This document shows, in pieces, positions 22,386 through 33,281 of a DNA stretch of 64,000 nt. Made by a program: the position numbers and the translations under genes. Every line of letters starts with the position of its first letter. The stretch's first letter is position 1. Below the pieces are notes generated by a model that saw only the letters and a list, made by a program, of their open reading frames with translations, did no database searches and was not told where the DNA came from. Origin of the DNA: Siphonodentalium dalli (Eukaryota > Mollusca > Scaphopoda > Gadilida > Siphonodentaliidae); the NCBI GenBank assembly GCA_032622095.1, contig CP136062.1, forward strand, positions 51,291,349 through 51,355,348. Reading direction: 5' to 3'.

Positions 22386-23268
22386 CGATATATCTGGGGA
22401 CCTTCCGCTGACGCATTATGCTGTAGGTCAGTGCATTCGTAGGTCCTTCAATTTGAGTAGGTCCCCATAGTAATTCAAGAGGACATAGTTTATTGTCTGA
22501 TAAAATACTGGTAAATGAACATGTTAAACGTCACTTTGCATGTTTTAAAAAAAAATTAATTTCCCAAACCTAATAGGTTCGTTTGCTTAGTAATACAACT
22601 TGTGACTTGAGATGATGAAGCCTGACTAAAATTACGTGATTTCTGATTCGGAAAAGATATTAAATGGTCGGATTGGATATTTTGCATCAGATATTCATGT
22701 GAATTATGTGGCTTCTGGTCTGGAAAATAAGAGGATTATCAGATTTCTCGAAAATCTCGGTACTCAACTTAATGTCACTCATCTATAAGTAGTTTATACA
22801 CAGTAATGCCCTAAATAAACGACTCCTTAACCACAGCAGAATTATGTGTAATTCTGCTGTGGTTAAGGAGTCGATTATTTAGGGTATTAATGTATAGTAC
22901 TTTTAACATCAGTCGATAATTAGCTACAACCCTTTCGCAAAGAAAACAGCCAGTGTCGCAAAGAATCTGATTAATTGTCACCCATGTAGTTGGACTGTGT
23001 AAACTTACCATTCAGTTAATTAAGTTATGTTTAGTACCATAAAATCTAAAAACAATTATTTAAGATAAAAAAAAAATTATAAAAAAAAACAGCGAAATGT
23101 ATACAATGTTCACTTATTGATAATATTAGGCATTACTTAGTCAATAAAGCATGTACTCTTGCATTACTATGGAGACCTACATGAATTGAAGGACCTACAC
23201 ACGGACCCACACAAATGCACTGACCTACAGCATAATGCGTCAGCGGAAGGTCCCCAGATATATATATT
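22386..23268. mobile_element. Element K with long terminal inverted repeats
   Basis: The left end (22393-22470) and right end (about 23165-23262) are inverted copies containing ATCTGGGGACCTTCCGCTGA, CATTATGCTGTAGGTCAGTG and GTCCTTCAATT. The interior is AT-rich and contains a minimal FB1 copy at 22801-22891. No coding capacity. The duplication at the ends could not be fixed; class unknown. Confidence 0.72.
22801..22891. mobile_element. Minimal FB1 copy inside element K
   Basis: Only the outer 45 bp of each arm remain (CAGTAATGCCC..ACAGCAGAATTATG and the inverted copy), forming a tight 91-bp foldback. Confidence 0.87.
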
Positions 23269-23330
23269 TATTTAGGTTTCAACTATATTCAGGATAAATG
23301 TCTGGGGAGGGGTTTGTAATTTCTGAGAGA

Positions 23331-23437
23331 GCGAGAGCTTTCCGATGAATGGCAGCAAGCGATATTTCCGACTAAATCCTGAAAAATTACCCATAATTCT
23401 GCTGTGGTTATGGAGTCGATTACTTAGGGCATTACCG
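23331..23437. mobile_element. FB1 solo right arm
   Basis: Starts at the stem centre (GAGAGCTTTCCGATGAATGG) and runs to CATTACCG with TA at 23438-23439. The left arm is absent. Confidence 0.85.
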
Positions 23438-23439
23438 TA

Positions 23440-24037
23440 CATGGTGTTCTGTATAGAGTTTTGCTTGTAGCCAATTGTTTGTATCAATTCTTGCAAAACG
23501 GATGTTCACCATTTTTCAGCAAACACCTAACACAATGTTGAGATTCTTGAAGCAGTATTGAACTCAATTAAATTGCCATTCCACGTTTTTACCAGTTCAG
23601 ATCTTCATGTCCATTCAATTTGTTTACTTGTTGAGAACGCTCCTTCCAAAATTTCCCTTCTATGATTAATGTCTTCTTTTGGACATTTTTATTGTTATAT
23701 AATATGCTTGATGTGGTCTTCAGATAGCATAGATTCCTTCATGTGGTGTACTAGCTTAACAATTAAGTAGTTTATCTGTACGCCCATCTGAAATTTCCAC
23801 TTCCTGACATAGTTCAGGTATGGAAACCCCTCCAAGTAATTTTGCTTAATTTATTATTTAATAATAAATTTGAAAAGGGCTTCCAATACTAGTGCTTTGA
23901 AAATCAAACTATTTGTATAATTTTATCCATTTTTGATGTGAAATTTGCAACCAAAGTCGGGAATGTGAGACAAATTCTAGTATAAAAATTTCATCTATTT
24001 CAGACATAGTTCAAAATAAAATCTGGCCCGAACAACA
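23440..24037. other. Unassigned AT-rich stretch
   Basis: No gene or known repeat is seen. Confidence 0.45.
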
Positions 24038-24041
24038 TTAA

Positions 24042-24443
24042 AGGCCCACTTAATGATAATATTTTTTTATAGTGCCTTGATATATGTTTTAATAACAATC
24101 AATATATTATTAATATACTATAATTCATCATCATTTGGAACATCTGTGTCTCATAAGGTGCCCATAGAGTAACAGAAAATAGCCGAAATCATATATCATT
24201 TCCCCCGTTATGCAACAGAATTCAAGCTATAGTTTTATTTTTAATGGAAGGGGATATAACTGTGTATCTAAATATATAGAGTTATTCCCCTTCCATTGAA
24301 AAAAATAGATTTTGTGCAGAAACTTGAGCATAAAACTGACTTCGGTAACTCAACAAAAACAACATGTTCACATCTTATTACATCAGATAAGTTGAAAATA
24401 TTTTTGAGCTTCCTCTTTCATATAGGATATAATATGGCATATA
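24042..24443 (+). mobile_element. Element I (TTAA-flanked), copy 1, 3'-truncated
   Basis: TTAA at 24038-24041 followed by AGGCCCACTTAATGATAAT. It is collinear with 33448-33928 including the central palindrome GAGTTATTCCCCTTCCATTG, but stops at GGCATATA, exactly where the Helitron begins. The missing right end is not found beyond the Helitrons. Confidence 0.8.
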
Positions 24444-25105
24444 TCTAATATATATTTTGGGACTTCTGTGTGTCTGTCTGTGTGTTAGCTATAGCCGGAA
24501 AAACGGCTGGACCGAATGAGCTCAAACTTCCAATCTAAGGTTAAAATCGCGGATTGAATGTTTACCGCCGTTTTGGAGAAGCTCCCAGTACTCATTCTCC
24601 ATTCTCACTGCCGCTGTCTTGGAATTGTGGGGGTTAATCGCGTGATAGTTATTGCGCGCTGTCCGTTGATTGCCTATTGTGAGCGGTCAGTAAGCGCTGT
24701 TCGTTGATTGCTTATTGTGTCAGTAATTATCCAGGTGTGGGTGTCGAGTCGAGGCGGGCATCAGCATGCTGTCGGCGTGCCTGAACGGGGTTACCTTGAA
24801 AAACAAAAATTAATGAATCGACCAAAGCCATGGGACGAATCCGGCCGGTTGCAGTCTGATTTCACACACGTTGCAGGTGTCATTTGATGAATTTTTCTTG
24901 ATAACATTTGCCACTAATTTCTGCTGTTCTCTACACTGACTGATTTCGACAGGTACTTTTGTCAGGTACTTTTGTCCGGGGAGTGTTTTGGACGGGTCAA
25001 ATCGTGACCTCGACCTGACCTTGACCTTCAAAATGGTCAATTCAAGGTCAATTCGCCGAAAAGCAGAGGGGAAACAGCCCGGACGAAGTCGGGTCCACCA
25101 GCTAG
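24444..25105 (+). mobile_element. Non-autonomous Helitron, copy 1
   Basis: Starts TCTAATATATATTTTGGG and ends CACCAGCTAG. Just before the end is the hairpin CCCGGACGAAGTCGGG. TC start, CTRR end and a hairpin about 10 nt upstream are Helitron hallmarks. Inside are GTGTTAGCTATAGCCGG, GGCTGGACCGA and an AAAACAAAAATTAATGAATC segment. No Rep/helicase coding. Confidence 0.87.
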
Positions 25106-25760
25106 TCTAATATATATTTTGGGACTTCTGTCTGTCTGTGTGTTAGCTATGGCCGGGAAAACGGCTGGACCGATTGAGCTCAAACTTCCAATCTAAGGTT
25201 AAAAAGCCACGAGCAGTGTGTACTGCCGTTTTGGGGAAGCTCCGAGCACCCCTTCTCCACTCAGTCACCAAAATGACCGTCCTTGGCACTATGGAGTTAA
25301 TCGCGTTGATAGTTAAAGAGCGTTCGTATTCGCAGTGTCGTTGATAAAGAGCGTATGCGTGTAGTGTGATTCTTATGTCTGGGGCCAGACGTGAGTGTGT
25401 CTGTATCCAGACATGAGCGTGTTGTGTGATTCTTATGTCTGTCTTCGTACTTAGGGGTTCCAAGGAACAGGGGAGATTTTCATCGGGTAAGTTTTTCCGC
25501 CCGAGGTTATCTTCGCCTTGAAATGGGTACCCACAAACGTATTTTAGGGACGGGTACCATCACGGGACGGGTACCATCATTTCTCTTGATTAAAAAGGCA
25601 GAATTAACTCAAATTAAATTAACGGATTTCAACGAAATTTGATACCTAGGGATACTTTTGTCGGGGGAGTGTTTTGGACGGGTCAAATCGTTACCCCGAT
25701 CTTACCTTTACCTTCAAAATTGTCAATTCAAGGTCAAAGCCCGGACGAAGTCGGGTCTAA
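25106..25760 (+). mobile_element. Non-autonomous Helitron, copy 2, head-to-tail
   Basis: Begins TCTAATATATATTTTGGG at the base after the CTAG of copy 1 and ends GTCGGGTCTAA, a CTRR end, after the same CCCGGACGAAGTCGGG hairpin. The interior diverges from copy 1 apart from both ends and the GGCTGGACCGATTGAGC and AATTTGATACCTAGGG-type segments. Confidence 0.82.
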
Positions 25761-25768
25761 TTAATCGA

Positions 25769-25959
25769 TTTAGTCGGAAATATGGCTTGTTGCCATTCAT
25801 CGGAAAGCTCTCGGGGAAATATGGCTTGTTGCCATTTATCGGAAAGCTCTCGGGGAGAGCTTTCCGATGAATGGCAACAAGCCATATTTCCGACTAATTC
25901 CTGAAAAGTTACCCATATTTCTGCTGTGGTTCAGGTGTTGATAACTTAGAGCATTACTG
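25769..25959. mobile_element. FB1 copy, left arm rearranged
   Basis: The left outer arm is missing. Instead there are two copies of the stem segment AATATGGCTTGTTGCCAT..CGGAAAGCTCTCGGGG, followed by an intact right arm to GCATTACTG and TA. Confidence 0.8.
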
Positions 25960-25961
25960 TA

Positions 25962-26460
25962 CCCTAACAAACAATAATGCAGCAAGTTCAGCCAACCACC
26001 TGCACCCATAAAATGGCTAAAAACACAGATAAGGCACATATGTTTTTGTACGGTTATATTTTATGAATATACACGTGTTTAATAGAATGAACGGCTACCA
26101 GCATCTCGCTGAAAATTTCTCAAAAGTGACAGTATAATGCAGGCAAGGAAGGAGTCTCTCTAGTTGGAGTGATACAATAGAGTTATGCCCCCTGGACTGA
26201 TATAAGATGCACTGCAACTCATCTGCTTGCAATTATTCCATTTACAATAGAGTTATGTACCTTGCACTGGTAATGAAATGCCACAGTACGTCTGTTTGCA
26301 TCGATTAGTTGGGGAGGCAGCTCCCGTCTTCAATCTTATTCAATAATGTCAATCCGCAGCAGAATTAAATGTTTTCTCTAGCTGAAGATCAATGTAGAGT
26401 TATCCCCCATGGGCTATGGTACGGCAGCACTTTAGTGAGTGAGTAAACGGGTTATGTGAT
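25962..26460. other. Unassigned stretch with weak ACAATAGAGTTATG repeats
   Basis: ACAATAGAGTTATG recurs at about 26174 and 26243 and a weaker form near 26390, each followed by CCC/TGCACTGG-type sequence. This suggests a degenerate tandem unit of about 70 bp. No gene. Confidence 0.4.
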
Positions 26461-26461
26461 A

Positions 26462-26625
26462 CAGTAATGCCCTAAGTAATCGACTCTTTAACTATAGCAG
26501 AATTATGGGTAACTCTCGGGGAGAGCTTTCCGATGAATGGCAACAAGCCATATTTCCGACTAAATCCTGAAAAGTTACCCATAATTCTGCTACAGTTAAA
26601 TAGTCGATTACTAAGGGCATTACTG
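26462..26625. mobile_element. FB1 copy, left stem deleted
   Basis: The left tip runs to TTATGGGTAACTCTCGGGGAG, then the full right arm to GGGCATTACTG; TA on both sides. Confidence 0.86.
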
Positions 26626-26646
26626 TAAGTGTTGAGTTGAAGCTAG

Positions 26647-27142
26647 CTCTATTATGGCTAACACCCGTAGAGATCATATTCCACAAGTACAAAACCTTAG
26701 AACTTTTTGAAGTTATGACAGGGAACCTTATAAAGTCGAAAAAATAACGCGGGGAACATATTTCTCAGTTATTATCTGTTCCTTCATAATGTACTTCACT
26801 GTAGGTGAATGTCCCAATTCAAAATTGTATGCTGTTCAGTGGTATTTTTTTGAGCCGATATCGCAATAAACAATGAATTAATTAGCCAGGAGAAATTCCA
26901 TAATTGTAAGCGATGCAAAGCAAAATCGCTCAAAAATTCATTTAAATCGTAAAAGTTTGGACCTTCACCAACAGTGAAGTACATTATTAAGGAACACATA
27001 ATAACTAAGAAATATATTCCCCATGTTATTTCTTCGACTTTATAAGCTTCCCTGTCAAAACTTCAAAAGTTCCGAGGTTTTGTACTCGTGGATTATGATC
27101 TCTACGGGCGTTAGCCACAGCAGAGATTCATGACATGATCTA
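26647..27142. mobile_element. Foldback element F, copy 2
   Basis: The left tip is trimmed (starts CTATTATGGCTAACACCCG), the right end is complete (CATGACATGATCTA). Arms and central TGTACTTCACTG inverted pair match 15413-15927. Confidence 0.8.
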
Positions 27143-27146
27143 AGTT

Positions 27147-27740
27147 AAAGCCTGAGTTTAGTGTGCCTGTCATTTGCAAAATAAGGACCCCAGAGAGTGA
27201 ATTTAGTGACTCTGTCTCGCAAAGTGGTTTAGCATCACTAATTCACCCTCTGGGGACCTCATTCTGCTTTGACCTCATCTTCTCTGGAAAGTTTCTTTAC
27301 TATAAAATTTCTATAGCAACTTCTTCACATAGATTCTATTTATTTTTTAATTTAGTTTCACTATATCCCCAAGTTGGCAGACGACACATTGCATAATCGA
27401 GGTTCCCAATGGGTGTACATCACAATATTCACCATTTGGGAACTTCAATCTGAGGCTATATCTCCTATAGCAGATGAGGCCATGCAGAATGAGGTTGCCA
27501 GAGGGTGAATTTGGAGATGCTAGCTCGCTATTCTGGATATTGTCTCTAAATTCACCCTCTATGGACCTCATTCTGCAAATGACAGGCACACTAAACCAAG
27601 CCTTGAAATAGTGTGTCTGTCATTTGCAGAATAAGGTCCCCAGAGGGTGAATTTGGTGATGCTAACCCGCTATGCATTCATTCATTCATTCTGCAAATGA
27701 CAGGCACACTATATCAAGGCTTGCACTAAACTCAGAATTG
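27147..27740. mobile_element. HM2 MITE interrupted by a smaller HM2
   Basis: Left end AAAGCCTGAGTTTAGTGTG. The right end is split: TGACAGGCACACTAAAC at 27581-27596, then the nested copy, then CACTAAACTCAGAATTG. Hairpins and the AT-rich centre are as in 20166-20547. Confidence 0.82.
27597..27723. mobile_element. Short HM2 nested in HM2
   Basis: 127 bp, ends CAAGCCTTGAAATAGTGTG and its inverted form, with a perfect 8-bp duplication CACTAAAC at 27589-27596 and 27724-27731. The target lies in the terminal repeat of the host copy. The centre is a short CATTCATTCATT run instead of the normal second hairpin. Confidence 0.9.
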
Positions 27741-27778
27741 GTTGAGTTGTCCCTCCCTGCCATTGGCTTAGTTTATCG

Positions 27779-27895
27779 CAAGCCTGAGTGGGTTAATTTA
27801 GTGATGCTAGCCCGCTATGTGGGATAGCTTTACTAAATTCACCCTCTGGGGACCTCGTTCTGCAAATGACAACTACATTAAACTCAGACTTAAAG
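27779..27895. mobile_element. HM2 hairpin fragment
   Basis: One hairpin arm pair remains (GTGATGCTAGCCCGC / GGGATAGC, CACCCTCTGGGGACCTC) with a right end ACTACATTAAACTCAGACTT. Confidence 0.72.
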
Positions 27896-27960
27896 TTCAT
27901 TGGATTACTAACTCAAATGGATATATTTTTCTCTTAGGAAAATATGACAATGCAGTACTA

Positions 27961-28141
27961 CACTAATGCCCTAAATAATCGACTCCTTAACCACAGAATA
28001 ATTATGTGTATAATTTTTCAGGATTTAGTCGGAAATATGGCTTGTTGCAATTCATCGGAAAGCTCTCAGTGAGCGTTTTCCGATGAATGGCAACAAGCCA
28101 TATTTCCGACTAAATCCTGAAAAATTACACATATTTCTGCA
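27961..28141. mobile_element. FB1 copy whose right arm runs into the 72-bp array
   Basis: Left tip CACTAATGCCC (CAG mutated), both stems present. The right arm stops at ACACATATTTCTGC, where the first unit of the satellite begins; the terminal CATTACTG is absent. Confidence 0.82.
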
Positions 28142-29185
28142 CATTTACCCGCTGCGAACACCTTGAGTCCCTTTAATAGTGGTGATGTTTTTACAGACAT
28201 TTATATTTCTGCACATTTACCCGCTGCGAACACCTTGAGTCCGTTTAATAGTGGTGATGTTTTTACAGACATTTATATTTCTGCACATTTACCCGCTGCG
28301 AACACCTTGAGTCCCTTTAATAGTGGTGATGTTTTTACAGACATTTATATTTCTGCACATTTACCCGCTGCGAACACCTTGAGTCCCTTTAATAGTGGTG
28401 ATGTTTTTACAGACATTTATATTTCTGCACATTTACCCGCTGCGAACACCTTGAGTCCGTTTAATAGTGGTGATGTTTTTACAGACATTTATATTTCTGC
28501 ACATTTACCCGCTGCGAACACCTTGAGTCCCTTTAATAGTGGTGATGTTTTTACAGACATTTATATTTCTGCACATTTACCCGCTGCGAACACCTTGAGT
28601 CCCTTTAATAGTGGTGATGTTTTTACAGACATTTATATTTCTGCACATTTACCCGCTGCGAACACCTTGAGTCCCTTTAATAGTGGTGATGTTTTTACAG
28701 ACATTTATATTTCTGCACATTTACCCGCTGCGAACACCTTGAGTCCCTTTAATAGTGGTGATGTTTTTACAGACATTTATATTTCTGCACATTTACCCGC
28801 TGCGAACACCTTGAGTCCCTTTAATAGCGGTGATCTTTTTACAGACATTTATATTTCTGCACATTTACCCGCTGCGAACACCTTGAGTCCCTTTAATAGT
28901 GGTGATGTTTTTACAGACATTTATATTTCTGCACATTTACCCGCTGCGAACACCTTGAGTCCCTTTAATAGTGGTGATGTTTTTACAGACATTTATATTT
29001 CTGCACATTTACCCGCTGCGAACACCTTGAGTCCCTTTAATAGTGGTGATGTTTTTACAGACATTTATATTTCTGCACATTTACCCGCTGCGAACACCTT
29101 GAGTCCCTTTAATAGTGGTGATGTTTTTACAGACATTTATATTTCTGCACATTTACCCGCTGCGAACACCTTGAGTCCGTTTTAG
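28142..29185 (+). repeat. 72-bp tandem array, about 14.4 units
   Basis: Units of 72 bp (ACATTTACCCGCTGCGAACA, then CTTGAGTCC..TTTAATAGTGG) are almost identical; only C/G at the CCCTTT position and one unit with AGCGGTGATC differ. Because 72 is divisible by 3 and this frame has no stop, 340 codons stay open (28163-29185). The frame has no ATG in the repeated phase and opens on TTG, so I treat it as an array, not a protein gene. Confidence 0.95.
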
Positions 29186-29358
29186 GTACATTGCATCTCT
29201 GAATCGGGGTAATTAAATAGACTAAACTAGCCGACTGATTGAAGTTGATCGAATTCCTGTGAGTGTTCTAAGTAAATAAATGCTATCTATCCCACAGGGT
29301 CTAAAGCAACTAAGTAAATAGAGTTACATATCTTGGCATTTATGTAGTAGAAAGAATA

Positions 29359-29808
29359 GGTTAGAAGGAACTAAATGTTTTCCATAGGCCACAGTGTTAA
29401 CGTTTGACCACGCCCACGCTAAATTTTCGAGTTCCGAAGTGCACGATGCATGCGTTCGTAAAGACCAACCCTTTCGGCATCTGTTCGCACATAGGAGTAC
29501 CTTTCGAGCCACGCCTTTTTCGAAAACCAGCATATGTTTTCCACACTACCCCACTTTTTGCACAGAATTTGACAGTCTGACAAAAGCCAATACACAGCCT
29601 CAATATCCCGCCATTGTTTGGACACGAACGCATTTCAGACTAGGAAACGCCCACGTTTTTACATGCTATGGGTATTATATTTCTTGAATTTGTAAAATTA
29701 TTTGACATATTATACGCCAATCGCGCGCCAGAATTTTTTAAACTCGTATTCGAGATACCCTGTAAAAACGAAAGGGACGTAATTCTACTTATTTAGTTCC
29801 TTCTAACC
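29359..29808. repeat. R unit 1 of the 1341-bp R-spacer array
   Basis: 450-bp unit with perfect 18-bp inverted ends GGTTAGAAGGAACTAAAT. Copies are at 30700-31149 and 32041-32490 and look identical by eye. Each has a 97-codon plus-strand frame and overlapping minus-strand frames, none with a recognised domain. Confidence 0.93.
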
Positions 29809-30699
29809 TTAAGAGATGTGCAAACATGACCCTATGTAATTCCTACTACCTCTGCGTGAAGCTGTGTCATATCTATGCTAAATAAAACTGATTTTACACA
29901 TTTCTTTGTTCTCGTTCCCCAGCAATCATGGTTATTTTAACCCCACTGTATCTGAAGATGGTTCATCTACTGGGGAAATTTTTGTGGAAATGTGTCCATG
30001 TCGTTGCCAATGATGGGAACGTCCCTTCCTAAATAAAAGAACTACTAGTTGGGAATTGATCAGTAGCGTCTGCAGTTCAACATAAAAAATTATGGGTGCC
30101 TCGGGGTCATTTCATGCCGAGATTTGCCATATTTGGGAAAATTCTCAAAATATGTGGAAATTTTGGTAAAATTTGGTAATTAAACTAACAGAATATGCCT
30201 TTAATGGGCATGACGCGCATGTATATAGCGGCACAGACAATACGTGCAAATCATGTTTCAGATGATATGCTTAGTTGACCAAAATTGTCCGGGTTTCTGA
30301 ATAAATAGTAAAATTTTTACACCCCACCCCCCTGCACCAGAAAAGATAGGAATTTCTACACGGTCGACAAGTTGGCAGCTGCATGGTTAAAAATACTCGA
30401 GACGTCAAGTTTATGCTGATGGTCAGATGTCCACAAATAGATAAAGATATCGATGTGAGGTGATTTCTCTCTTAAAGTGGCACACCAGATACAGAATAAC
30501 GATAAATAAGTGAAAATCTCACAAAGGTTATTAGGTGCAAATATTCCCCACTTCCTGAAAAATGGCAATAAAATCCAAATTCTGGTGTAATGTAATGTCT
30601 AACTATGTATGCTTCGCAAATCATATCACAGTTATGTGATTTTTCACCACGTTTGTCCATCATAGGCCGAAATACGAAAAATTCGATTTTTCTGCTTTA
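29809..30699. repeat. Spacer S1 of the array
   Basis: 891 bp of AT-rich sequence, apparently identical to 31150-32040. It starts TTAAGAGATGTGCAAAC and ends TTTTTCTGCTTTA. No long frame or domain. It does not show a tRNA-like primer-binding site that I could recognise. Confidence 0.9.
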
Positions 30700-31149
30700 G
30701 GTTAGAAGGAACTAAATGTTTTCCATAGGCCACAGTGTTAACGTTTGACCACGCCCACGCTAAATTTTCGAGTTCCGAAGTGCACGATGCATGCGTTCGT
30801 AAAGACCAACCCTTTCGGCATCTGTTCGCACATAGGAGTACCTTTCGAGCCACGCCTTTTTCGAAAACCAGCATATGTTTTCCACACTACCCCACTTTTT
30901 GCACAGAATTTGACAGTCTGACAAAAGCCAATACACAGCCTCAATATCCCGCCATTGTTTGGACACGAACGCATTTCAGACTAGGAAACGCCCACGTTTT
31001 TACATGCTATGGGTATTATATTTCTTGAATTTGTAAAATTATTTGACATATTATACGCCAATCGCGCGCCAGAATTTTTTAAACTCGTATTCGAGATACC
31101 CTGTAAAAACGAAAGGGACGTAATTCTACTTATTTAGTTCCTTCTAACC
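30700..31149. repeat. R unit 2 of the array
   Basis: Identical by eye to 29359-29808, with the same 18-bp inverted ends. Confidence 0.95.
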
Positions 31150-32040
31150 TTAAGAGATGTGCAAACATGACCCTATGTAATTCCTACTACCTCTGCGTGA
31201 AGCTGTGTCATATCTATGCTAAATAAAACTGATTTTACACATTTCTTTGTTCTCGTTCCCCAGCAATCATGGTTATTTTAACCCCACTGTATCTGAAGAT
31301 GGTTCATCTACTGGGGAAATTTTTGTGGAAATGTGTCCATGTCGTTGCCAATGATGGGAACGTCCCTTCCTAAATAAAAGAACTACTAGTTGGGAATTGA
31401 TCAGTAGCGTCTGCAGTTCAACATAAAAAATTATGGGTGCCTCGGGGTCATTTCATGCCGAGATTTGCCATATTTGGGAAAATTCTCAAAATATGTGGAA
31501 ATTTTGGTAAAATTTGGTAATTAAACTAACAGAATATGCCTTTAATGGGCATGACGCGCATGTATATAGCGGCACAGACAATACGTGCAAATCATGTTTC
31601 AGATGATATGCTTAGTTGACCAAAATTGTCCGGGTTTCTGAATAAATAGTAAAATTTTTACACCCCACCCCCCTGCACCAGAAAAGATAGGAATTTCTAC
31701 ACGGTCGACAAGTTGGCAGCTGCATGGTTAAAAATACTCGAGACGTCAAGTTTATGCTGATGGTCAGATGTCCACAAATAGATAAAGATATCGATGTGAG
31801 GTGATTTCTCTCTTAAAGTGGCACACCAGATACAGAATAACGATAAATAAGTGAAAATCTCACAAAGGTTATTAGGTGCAAATATTCCCCACTTCCTGAA
31901 AAATGGCAATAAAATCCAAATTCTGGTGTAATGTAATGTCTAACTATGTATGCTTCGCAAATCATATCACAGTTATGTGATTTTTCACCACGTTTGTCCA
32001 TCATAGGCCGAAATACGAAAAATTCGATTTTTCTGCTTTA
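31150..32040. repeat. Spacer S2 of the array
   Basis: Same as 29809-30699. Confidence 0.93.
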
Positions 32041-32490
32041 GGTTAGAAGGAACTAAATGTTTTCCATAGGCCACAGTGTTAACGTTTGACCACGCCCACG
32101 CTAAATTTTCGAGTTCCGAAGTGCACGATGCATGCGTTCGTAAAGACCAACCCTTTCGGCATCTGTTCGCACATAGGAGTACCTTTCGAGCCACGCCTTT
32201 TTCGAAAACCAGCATATGTTTTCCACACTACCCCACTTTTTGCACAGAATTTGACAGTCTGACAAAAGCCAATACACAGCCTCAATATCCCGCCATTGTT
32301 TGGACACGAACGCATTTCAGACTAGGAAACGCCCACGTTTTTACATGCTATGGGTATTATATTTCTTGAATTTGTAAAATTATTTGACATATTATACGCC
32401 AATCGCGCGCCAGAATTTTTTAAACTCGTATTCGAGATACCCTGTAAAAACGAAAGGGACGTAATTCTACTTATTTAGTTCCTTCTAACC
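32041..32490. repeat. R unit 3 of the array
   Basis: Ends the array. AATA precedes unit 1 (29355-29358) and follows unit 3 (32491-32494), a possible 4-bp duplication of the whole R-S-R-S-R block. Confidence 0.93.
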
Positions 32491-32617
32491 AATAGCAATG
32501 AGCTGGTATACTATAGTGACTGAAAAGAAATTCTCATGTTTATTGGTTTAAATCTTTCTGGATGAAAAAATTAAAACAAGATTGAGAGAAGAAATTAACA
32601 ATTTCATATGCAGACTA

Positions 32618-32875
32618 CAGTAATGCTATAAATAATCGACTCCTTAACCACAGCAGAATTATGGTTAACTTTTCAGGATTTAGTCGGAAATATGGCTTGT
32701 TGCCATTCATCGGAAAGCTCTCGGGGAGAGCTTTCCGACGAATGGCAACATGCCATATTTCCGACTAAATCCTGAAAAATTACCCATAATTCTGCTGTGG
32801 TTAAGGAGTCGATTATCTTGAAAAATTACCCATAAATCTGCTGTGGTTAAGGAGTCGATTATTTAGAGCATTACT
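32618..32875. mobile_element. FB1 copy with duplicated right tip
   Basis: Complete element with TA on both sides; the last 50 bp of the right arm (AAAAATTACCCATAA..GAGTCGATTAT) are present twice in tandem. Confidence 0.87.
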
Positions 32876-32989
32876 GTACATGTAGATTTGACAACTATGA
32901 TTGCATGATTGGAAGTTTGTTGAGTTGAAGGACAGCATGACTGGAGGATTTTTCTGGAATAGCTGGGGTGTCCAACATACTATTTTCTA

Positions 32990-33208
32990 TTGGAGCATGA
33001 TTTCATGTGCATAAAATTTGGACCAGAAATGGCCAATCCCCTGCCTTATGGCAGACGACACCCACCCATATTTATGTATGACTGGTCCCCTGCTCCTTCG
33101 CAGACTTTTCTGTCATTAGAAGTTGAACACTGTTCCCCGGCTTCATTCGGACAATCACAGGAGATATTCTCGGACGATGCCACAAGGTCGGCACAGACTC
33201 CATCATAG
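32990..33208 (+). CDS. Unrecognised 72-codon frame, possible exon
   Basis: This frame lies in locally GC-richer, non-repetitive sequence between FB1 copies. It carries a proline/serine-rich peptide with no domain I know. It begins with an ATG after TATTTTCTATTGGAG, which could also be a weak splice acceptor, and ends at a TAG. It may be a 3' exon of a host gene or chance; I lean slightly to chance. Confidence 0.2.
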   Translation: MEHDFMCIKFGPEMANPLPYGRRHPPIFMYDWSPAPSQTFLSLEVEHCSPASFGQSQEIFSDDATRSAQTPS

Positions 33209-33281
33209 ATCGAATCAGATCTGAAGAAAATAACAAGAGGTATCGTCGAAGATGCTGTGGTCAAGCTGTGGCATACACCAT

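Noticed and set aside
28163-29185. A 340-residue repetitive protein gene
   Set aside because: The frame follows from a 72-bp unit without stops, has no ATG in phase and shows no upstream exon signal; a tandem array explains it.
28142-29185. CRISPR-like array
   Set aside because: Repeats are directly contiguous with no unique spacers and there are no cas-like genes.
29394-32369. Conserved small proteins of 97, 78 and 68 residues repeated three times
   Set aside because: The DNA units are identical, so conservation says nothing about coding; the frames overlap on both strands and have no domain.
29359-32490. LTR retrotransposon in tandem
   Set aside because: Layout fits, but termini are GG..CC with 18-bp inverted ends, and I see no primer-binding site, polypurine tract or gag-pol coding. 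Left open as a finding instead.
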